Shown here: positions 56,163-64,000 of the stretch, in pieces
Layout: the number at the start of each line of letters is the position of its first letter
Position numbering within the stretch: the stretch's first letter is position 1
Assembly: GCA_030761205.1 (NCBI GenBank)
Contig: JAULJL010000011.1
Location: 15,490,501 to 15,554,500, forward strand
DNA: 64,000 nucleotides
DNA from: Fremontodendron californicum
Lineage: Eukaryota; Streptophyta; Magnoliopsida; Malvales; Malvaceae
Reading direction: 5' to 3'
Made by a program: the position numbers and the translations under genes
Notes under the pieces: generated by a model
What the model saw: only the letters and a program-made list of their open reading frames with translations
The model's database searches: none
Told to the model about the DNA's origin: nothing

Positions 56163-57951
56163 CATTATCTAACATTTTGTTTGTTGTGTCTCAGTTATAA
56201 TAAGTGGTTAGCAACCTCTGCAGGTAATATCTCCTAAATTCTACCTTTAAAATTTGACATTGGGGACAATGTCATATTTTAGTAGGGGGTAAGGGACATA
56301 TTTTTCTAATATAAAAAAAAAAAAAAAATTTGTTGTGTTTTAAGACATTTAGAAGTATTCATTCTGAACAAGGTCTGAGTAAGGGAGACTTGAGACATAC
56401 CTTGTCAGTTTGATTTAATCTTCTCAAAAAAAAAAAAAAAAAAAAAGCATGTTTACACTTAGTGTGTTTTTAGTGTGTTTTAGTTACTTTCAATACTATG
56501 ATGAGATATGAATTGCATAAGTCTAAAATAGATTTATTAGTGAGAAGATTTTCATGAGAATTGAGCTTGATGTCAATCTTTTATGAGCCAATGTTAATAT
56601 GATATGTTGATTGAGAAAGAAGCATGTTTAGACTTAATCTGACTTGTATAATCATCCTTGTGAGTTTTTGAGCCTATAATGATTGATGCATTATACAAAT
56701 CAATCTAATTTCTTTCTTGAGTGCTCTTATGATTACATGATTCTCTAGAACTTGCTTTAAACCGTTTGAGACTATATTGATACATGTGACAACATGAATA
56801 TGATAGAGGCATTAGGATTATAACCAGAGCCAAACAGCCATCCATTATTAATGTTCCAAGAGAACACACCCTTAGTGAACCAATTTGAGCCTACATTGAA
56901 TAAGCTATATCTTTGGTAACCATAACTTGTCCCTAACCTAAATATACTTATATCTTTACCTTTGTTCCAAAAGATAAATTAGCATGTTTTGAGACAAGTT
57001 GCAAAGACAAAGAAGATTTATTGAAAATTTGGGTTAGAAACAAGAAATAAGTGTGGGGGGAAAAGAAAGAAAAAAGTCAAGAGAAAAAGAAAGGGATCAT
57101 TGTCAAATACATTCTCATATAAAAAAAAAAAAAAAAATCTTCTCTTGAACTTCTAGTTAAAGTAAAGAAAAAGATGTTACAAAGTTGGTTAGAATGATGC
57201 AAAGGCTCAACATGAATATTTAGCCTATGTTATTATGTGCTTTATAAGAGTTTTGAGAAGTTTTATTTGTATGATCTTTTTATGTCTCGAAACTTTATGA
57301 ACTCTTTGGAACCTTTGTGATATCTTTATCCTTTTGTTCTTCAACCACATTACAAACCCCTTGGCCCCATTACAACCTTGATTAAAGACCTCTTGATTCA
57401 TGAAGTTGTATGATCTAAATAGTGGAGAATAGGTGGACAAGCAAGAATATGGTAGAACTGTTTTCATGAGATTGATTGAGTGTAAACACTTCACCACTAC
57501 TTTAAAGAGTGAAAATCATGAGGGTACCCCATGTGAGTAGTTGAGATTAAGTTTGAATATGCACTATTTTGATTGAAATATGTTATGTTAATATTGGCTT
57601 AACTCAAACAATTTACATTCAAGTATGATTTTTTGTGAAATTCTTTAAGCTATTGATTAGTTTATAAGACTTGTTCAAAGATTGTCTCTAATTTGTATTG
57701 AAAGGATTAGGAGTAAATATTTTTAGTATATGTAGTTTATTTATATTTTAGTTTTCAATGTTTGTGGGTATCGTCCTAGTAAACCCTCACGAGACTAAAC
57801 TCGTCCACTAGGGACACCTAGGGGTTTAAAGGCTTGTGTCACACGCTAAGTGCCACCGTGATTTCCTACGAAAATGGATTAGATTAGATTTTCTTATTTT
57901 ATTTTTATTGAGTCGTTGCTAGGGACTAGCAACAATCTAAGTGTGGAGGTG
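56163..57951 (+). other. B 3' region: hairpin, poly(A) runs, A-like 3' UTR, polypurine tract
   Basis: A perfect hairpin TGACATTG-GGGA-CAATGTCA (56255-56274) and a G-rich tract (TAGTAGGGGGTAAGGG) follow the LOG-like ORF. A runs of 16 (56313-56328) and 22 (56426-56447) come next; right after the second, similarity to the A 3' region (from about 13745) begins and continues to the polypurine tract AAGTGTGGAGGTG (57939-57951). A segment at about 57714-57890, with ATCGTCCTAGTAAACCC, has no counterpart in A. No coding region. Confidence 0.7.
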
Positions 57952-60031
57952 TGATAACTCGTATAATTATATAGTTTTTAGTTATGTTTTATTATTGTTT
58001 TGTGTCAAATACGAGTTATTATTGTTTAGTCTAATTGTGTTTATGATCATTTATATTTTTATGTAATTTGGTGTTTTTCACAAGTTTCTTTGAGTGATTT
58101 CAGATTACTAGAATTAAGGGCAAATCCAGTTCAGTTCCAGTTCCGACACCTTTTGCCATATCAGCTATATCTGGAGTTTCACTGAATAAATAAGGCTGAA
58201 ATTTTAACCGTGCAAAGCTAAGAGGCATATCTATCTTTTTCATGTTTTACACTTCTTGAAACGGAGTCGTTTTCCCTAGCGAAATCAACCATCAAGTTGG
58301 CTGATGTGCAATGACGTCTGTGCTGACCTGTTTTCGTATTTTGCTCATATCGTCTTCTCCACATCAGAAAATGAGCTGATTCCAACGGCTATGGATCACT
58401 AACTGATAGGGGAACATTTTTCTAGAAGACCATGTGATCAGATAAAGCCTCCAATATTGAAGAAATCGACCATCAAGTTGGCTGATGTGCAATGACGTCT
58501 GTGCTGACCTGTTTTCGTATTTTGCCCATATCTTCTTCTCCACATCAGCAAATGAGCTGATTCCAACGGCTATGAATCAGTAACTCATAGGGGAACATTT
58601 TTATAGAAGAACATGTGATCAGATCAGGCCTCCAAGATTGACAAAATCGACCATCAAGTTGGCTGATCAAAATGGTCATACAATATGACGAAAATTGTTA
58701 GAAAAATGCACCCACCTATTATACCTACCTTTGAAATTTGTAAAGCTTGTCTCTTGTCATTTAGCCCTCCAAAATGTGTATAAATAGAGGGCCTTGGATG
58801 ATTGTAGAGGATCATATGGTAGATTGGTAGGAAATTAGCCATTGTAATAAAATTCTCTAAGTTTTCTTCTTCTTTCTTTTCTCTAGTTTTCTTTTTCTTT
58901 AGAAAGAGCAAGAGGTTGGATAATTAATATTCTTCTTCTTCTTCTTTCTTTCTTTTATTTTCTTCTTAGATTCTATTTAATTTTATGTTTATAATGCCTA
59001 TGCTAGGCTAAACTTCTATTTGGTTAAGGGTGATTTCAAAGCCCTAGACATGTTTTGTGATTGATTTTCAGATTCTATCTATCATTAATTTTCTATCAAA
59101 GTTGCTTATGTTCTTCTACAAGAATTGTTCATGATGTTGTCTTGATTTATTTAGGTGTACAACTAGATAGATCTTGATAATTATCTATTGCTAGTTTAGG
59201 AGTCTTGATCCGTGTAATTGTCTTGATTTCCTATTCATAAGTGGCAATTTGTGATTAATGATTATGGTCAAGTTTTCACTAATTGCAAAGTGGAACATAA
59301 CCTAAGTTGAACAATCCGAGCTTATGTGTTTGTTGCTTAGATCAACCTATCTTTCTCATCATAAAGCTGCCATTAAATTGAATTTAGAGAGCTTATTCTA
59401 GGTTGTTTAATGGTTAGAGATTAAATAGAGAGCTTGTTCTATTTAACGACAAACTAAGGAAAGATTGGGGTAACAGAGCTTGTTGTTATCTACGGTTGTT
59501 AACTTTGATAGTTGGTTGATATTGATAGATCTGAAATTGATTCTTAATGATGTCTAGTGGTGGAGAATGAAACCTTAACCATATTTTTCATATTTGATTC
59601 TTCTTACTTACTTGTTTTCTTACTTTTCTCGTTTGCTTATTTTTAAGACTATATTTATTTTTATTGGCTGGTTATACCGCCTAATTTGTATATTAACTTT
59701 GTTTTATTTTTATTGGCTGGTTATACCGCCTAATTTGTATATTAACTTTGTTTTATTTTTATTGGCTGGTTATACCGCCTAATTTAGTATATATATTTTT
59801 ATTGGCTGGTTATACCGCCTTGCATCTTATTCTTATTATTTACTTTAGTTTAAATCTGGCTTCAAAAAAAAAACCCCTTTTCTTTTATTGTTTTTTTTTA
59901 ACGTAAGTTATAAACTAATAACTCATAAATTAAAACCCAATCCCTGAGGACTCGACCCTTGCTAACTACTATACTTACAATTTATCTTTTTAGTGCAAGG
60001 TTAAATAAGATACACTCTTTTGGGTGCATCA
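57952..60031 (+). repeat. B 3' LTR
   Basis: About 2080 bp and nearly identical to the 5' LTR; the differences I see include CAACT/CAGCT, ACATC/ACGTC, CAGCCAATG/CAGAAAATG and CAATAATT/CACTAATT. It ends GGGTGCATCA next to the CCAAG target duplication. Confidence 0.92.
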
Positions 60032-60036
60032 CCAAG

Positions 60037-60800
60037 ACTAGCCTATAGCCTAGCTTAGTCAGGCCTAGCTTAGTCAAGCAAAGGCTATAACCTTGTGGTC
60101 GGGGTAGTCCTTGTGGTCCGAACTGTGTGATCAGTCTGGTCTATCCGGGCGGTCTGGGCGGCTCGAATGGTCTGGGTGATCCGGTCAGTCAAGTTGAGCC
60201 TATAGCCTAGCTTAGTCAAGCCAAGGTTAGGCAAGCAAAGGCTATAACTTTGCAGATCTCTTGGTCCGGGCGGTCCGTGTGGTTCGGTCAGTTCAGACAG
60301 TCTTGGTGGTTCGGGCTGTCTGGGTGGTCCGAACGGTCTGGGTGTTCCGGGTATTCCAGTCAGGGCGATCCGATCAGTTCGGGCTGTCAAAACAAGACTA
60401 GCCTATAGAATAGCTTAGTCAGGCCAAGCTTAGTTAAGTAAATGCTTTAACCTTATGGTCCGGTCTATCTGGTTGGTCCGATCTGTCCAGGCAGTTTGGG
60501 CGGTCCGGGCGATCAGGTCTGTCCGGGTTGTTCAAACAGTCAGGGTAGTTCAGTTGATCTTGACGGTCTGGGTTGTTTGAAGGGTTCGAACGGTCCGAGC
60601 GATCCGGTCGGTCTAGTCAGTCAAGCCAAGACTATCCTATAGCCTAGCTTATTTAGGCCAAGCTTACTCAAGCAAAGGCTATAACCTTGCGGTCTATGCG
60701 GTCCGGTCGATCCTGGCTGTACGATCAATTCGGGCGATCCACTCAGTCAAGTCATGCCTATAGCCTAGCTTAGGCAAGCAAAGGCTATAACTTTACAGTC
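60037..60800. repeat. Degenerate GGTC/AAGCC minisatellite, right block
   Basis: Continuation of 49807-50945. The AAGCAAAGGCTATAAC module recurs at about 60073, 60230, 60436 (diverged), 60668 and 60772, separated by GGTCNGG-type stretches of different length. The minus-strand frame 60085-60390 is rich in Thr, Arg and Pro dipeptides and is a repeat by-product, not a gene. Confidence 0.75.
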
Positions 60801-61140
60801 CGTTATGAAGATGATGTTTCTTTTAAGTTCACTCACGGTCAAATGGAAAGGAAGTTTCATGAAATTTCATGAAGTTTCAAACTTATACCTCTCTCTAGCT
60901 CTTGAATGGTTTAATTTTCAACTGAATTGGGACATGAGAATAGGTTGCAAAGTGCATTCCTGATAAGTAATCACCAATTTTCTTTAAGATCAAAGACATT
61001 TTTCATTTGAACTTAAAAAATAAGTCATGCAAACATAAGAAATTTCCAACAAAATTGAAACAAAACTGTCAAAACACCTAATTAATGCTTAAAATGTCAC
61101 GCCTAGAAAAATGAAAACAACAAAAATTTGCAATTATCTA
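60801..61140. other. Non-coding junction between minisatellite and Ogre-type gag
   Basis: AT-rich, with a small direct repeat GAAGTTTCATGAAATTTCATGAAG at about 60851-60875. No ORF or recognisable border. Confidence 0.4.
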
Positions 61141-62777
61141 GACTGAGTATTTGAGGTGACATTCCCCATCTTCAAACTTCAGGTTTCCATTGTTCCAAAT
61201 CATCCAAAGTCTAAGTCCCGTTATTGATGAGATCTTCATTTCGTTGATTGCCCAATTGCCTCCATATGATAATTGCACTTGCTGCCAGGATTAGAATTCT
61301 TTGCTGATGGATTTGGAGTTGTCTTTAAAGGCATAGGAGTAAGGTATTGATTTTTTACCAATAAAGGCAAAAGATCAAAAATTGGGATCGAAATTTTCTC
61401 TTGATCGTTTCTTGGTCTTCTTTGGGGAACATGCCTAGCTACAGATACAAGTGTAAGGCTAGGCATAGGATAGGGGTTCGAGGGTAAAAGTTTGGCTGAA
61501 ATTCGGTTCTGGTACCGGTGGATAAGGGTTTAATGCAACATTATTTACAATGGGGTAATAATGTTGATTCCTAGGGTATGGATGATATGGGAGAAAACCT
61601 CCTATATGTTGTCCTCCATAACTCATAGCTTGGATATCTTCTTCTTTCTTTTTAGATGCCCCATTTTTCATTGCACTAAATGTCTCTTCAGCTTCAAGCT
61701 TCCCACTCTTTATAGCATTTTCAATTATCTCGTCGGAGATTACCATGTTTGCAAAATTTATTTTGGCATTCCTGATCATCCTTTCATAGTATGGTGCTTT
61801 GAGCGTATTAACAAACAAGACTATTGTTTCCTTCTCAATGAGGGGCGGTTTGACTTGGGCAGCAACATCTCTCCACCTTTGGGCATACTCTTTGAAACTT
61901 TCAGTAGTTTTCTTATCCATGCTTTGTGAAGATAGCCAATTTGTGATCATATCAATAATATGCTTGTATTGGGCTACAAATGCCCTTGCTAGTTCTTTTC
62001 ATGAGAGGATATGAGTTCTATCTAGATGGACATACCACCTAGTAGTAGAGCCCGTAAGACTGTCTTGGAAGACATGGATTAACAACTTGCCGTCGTGTGT
62101 ACGGGCAGCCATCTTCCTATAATACATGGTGATATGGGTTATCGGGCATTTGGTCCCATCATATTTTTGAAAATTTGGGGTCTTGAACTTTGCGGAATGA
62201 CTACATCAGGCACCAAGTAACGACCAACAGCGTCCATGGAGCCATAAAAGTCCCTCTCCTCAACAGCCTAAAGCCTTTCTTCTATGAGACTCTTTTCATG
62301 AAAATTGTACTCCTCTTTTGTATCGAGAACGTTCATCTCCAGCTTCTCTTGTCTCTTAGGGTTATCCAAATCAGGGACTTGGATATAATCTGATAATTTT
62401 GCCCTCGGTGCAGAAATGGTGTATCCCAGGAATTGGGGCTGAGTTGCTGCTGATGTCTCTGGCATCCTAGAATATGGATAAGGTAGTCCTCCCATGAACG
62501 GTGATACTTGTTGTGATTGTCTGCTTAGGATGTTTGAACTTAAAAGTAACTGAAACCAGGCAGATTTGTAGGATCTTCATCATCTAGCGATAGATTTTTT
62601 TTCTTGAATAGTGACTTCTTCTACTCCTCTCTGCTTGTTCAAATTCATCAACAATTCCATCATCTTGGCCAACTGTTCCTTCATTTTTTCTTGCGTTGTT
62701 TCTATTTCATTCATCTTAGCAGCATGTTCCTCTTCCATTGCTTTAGCCCGTGAACGAGTGTTGTATGGATGCCCCAA
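61141..62777 (-). pseudogene. Element D: Ogre/Tat-type gag remnant
   Basis: The minus strand starts at 62777 with GHPYNTRSRAKAMEEE and a coiled-coil N-terminus (EIETTQEKMKEQLAKMMELLM), followed after a stop by a second piece in the same phase (62495-62268) ending EYNFHEKSLIEERL. After a frameshift the gag core follows (61950-61459): FKEYAQRWRDVAAQVKPPLI, INFANMVISDEIIENAIKSG, then a Tyr/Pro-rich tail. A further shifted frame (61466-61236) has the CNYHMEAIGQSTK remnant of the zinc-binding end. The FKEYAQRWRD signature is typical of Ogre/Tat gag. Protease and pol are not present in the window on the left; the minisatellite follows. Confidence 0.75.
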
Positions 62778-64000
62778 GATACTTGATTGCTTGAGCTATC
62801 CTTGAATCATTTGTTACCATAATTTTTAAAATTAAAGTCTCGTGTTTTCATTAAGTTGCGTATGGAATGAATATGCAAGAAAATACTTAAATTATGCGAA
62901 TTCATGCAAATAAATAAAAGAATAAAGTTAATTCAAAAAATAGTCACAAAGATTTCACAAAATTCAATAGTTAAATACAGATTAGAGAAATACAAATAAT
63001 ATTCACAAAATTCAAAAGGTTAGTCAGAAAGCAAGAACATTCCTTCTTGTGTCATATTTCGGGTCATTCTCTATACAGGGTTGGCATGGCTCTGTCCTAA
63101 GGCTGGTCTCTTAAGTGTTGTCTACGTGCTGGATTCATGATTATTTGACCAAGTTAAAAGATTCCAAAATTGCTCCTTAACTTCATCCATGGTGGATAAG
63201 TAAAGCACCCCAATCCTCGCCCGGCACAGGCTCCAAGCGAAAAAGGTTCAATTCGGGTAAGAGTATCTCTCTAGCCCATACTAAGGTTATCACCCCACGA
63301 AAGTTCAGGTACTTTACACCCTGAGAGTGTTTTGCTAGCCCATGCGAAGGTTATCACCTCACGAAGGCATAGGTACTTTACCCCCTCCTAAAAAGGACGA
63401 GCCCGGGTATAGTGCATGTTCATGCTAGTGTGGTGTGTACGAAGAAACATAGCAAACCTTTGACTCACAAAAATACCTGCAAAAAATTTAAAAATGTTAG
63501 AAATTCAATAAAACAATTATAAATAAAATATTTAAGACAAATTTCAAGACCAAGGATAATATATGACTAACTTATGGCTCAAATCTCTAAGTTCTCAATG
63601 GAGTAGCCAAGTTGTCATAATGTGCTAAATCCTAAGACCTAACAGCTAGACATAAACAGGTGTCGCCACTAGTCTTTTTCCTAGGTGTAATTAGTCACCT
63701 ATATGAATCTATCCTTTTTAAAATAATCCTAAACTTGACTAAGGCATCCTAAAAAGAATAGGTTTTGATCTACGTTTCAGAATTAAGTTCGGGAGTTCAG
63801 TTATGTGTGGGGAATGATTAGCACCCCAGAACGCCTATCCTAAAGATAGTACCATATTAATCACATCTTATCCTAAACTAGTCTTATCTAAATGGCCTTT
63901 GTTTAATTCAATCTTATTTTATTGTTATTTAAATATTTAAATTTTGGAAATTTTCTAGAATCATTTCCACTATTCGAGAGTAATTCTAAGAAACACCTCA
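62778..64000 (-). other. Leader region of element D (runs off the window)
   Basis: Non-coding on both strands. Around 63784-63830 the minus strand reads a GGGGTGCTAATCATTCCCC / CTCCCGAAC arrangement, and at 63660 TAGTGGCGACA, both familiar from Ogre/Tat leaders. A partial tandem repeat with CTAGCCCAT...AAGGTTATCACC...CACGAA...AGGTACTTTAC occurs at about 63272-63322 and 63336-63382. The primer site and 5' LTR would lie right of the window end or are not recognised. Confidence 0.55.

Larger units (their letters stand above)
50946..60031 (+). mobile_element. Element B: LOG-carrying non-autonomous Athila-like retrotransposon
   Basis: It has complete borders: LTRs 50946-53027 and 57952-60031, tRNA-Asp primer site 53035-53052, polypurine tract 57939-57951, and target duplication CCAAG at 50941-50945 and 60032-60036. 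Inside are three intact ORFs: gag-tail/protease-leader, a four-Cys basic protein and a LOG-like enzyme. There is no RT, RNase H or integrase. R/U5, primer site, the gag tail and the 3' region (56448-57951) are related to element A, so mobility probably came from A-like partners in trans. The LTR pair differs by only about eleven substitutions that I can count, so the insertion is young compared with the A, C and M layers. Confidence 0.9.

Overview
This window looks like plant nuclear DNA, most likely from a eudicot, made almost entirely of nested LTR retrotransposons. The evidence is the AT-rich sequence, Ty3/gypsy gag-pol relics of three plant lineages (Athila, Tekay/Del chromovirus, Ogre/Tat), tRNA-Asp and initiator tRNA-Met primer-binding sites, and a plant-type LONELY GUY-like gene. 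I see no tRNA, rRNA, CRISPR or bacterial gene. The species cannot be named from the sequence.

Positions 1-47783 hold a tandem duplication with a period of about 25.4 kb. Copy 1 (1 to about 22355) and copy 2 (25499 to about 47783) are nearly identical but differ by scattered SNPs, small indels, one 75-bp deletion and copy-specific stop codons. Each copy has the same layers: (a) a palindrome-rich sequence P; (b) a minus-strand non-autonomous Athila-like element M (gag plus protease only) inserted in P with the target-site duplication CCTAT; (c) pieces of a minus-strand Tekay/Del-like chromovirus C; (d) a plus-strand Athila-like element A inside C, with decayed gag-pol, an intact-length 3' LTR and a 5' LTR cut to 190 bp. 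Most premature stops fit C-to-T (or G-to-A) changes. In copy 1 the C LTR runs on to about 24260 and is followed by about 1.1 kb of unassigned DNA. In copy 2 the LTR is broken at 47783.

Positions 47784-50945 hold unassigned LTR-like DNA, a copia-like LTR with its polypurine tract (minus strand), and a degenerate minisatellite rich in GGTC pentamers and AAGCAAAGGCTATAAC modules.

The most notable object is a young, structurally complete retrotransposon B at 50946-60031. It has two nearly identical LTRs of about 2.08 kb, a tRNA-Asp primer-binding site and the target-site duplication CCAAG, and it is inserted in the minisatellite. It has no reverse transcriptase or integrase. It carries three intact ORFs: a gag-tail/protease-leader ORF (312 aa), a basic four-cysteine protein (178 aa), and an intronless LOG-like cytokinin-activating enzyme (215 aa) with the PGGxGTxxE motif. 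Splice-acceptor-like sequences lie just before the second and third ORFs, A-rich leaders precede the first and third, and poly(A) runs sit near module boundaries. I infer that B is moved in trans by Athila-like partners related to element A, with which it shares R/U5, primer site and 3' region, and that it carries acquired genes.

Positions 60037-64000 hold the rest of the minisatellite and then a decayed Ogre/Tat-type gag and leader on the minus strand.
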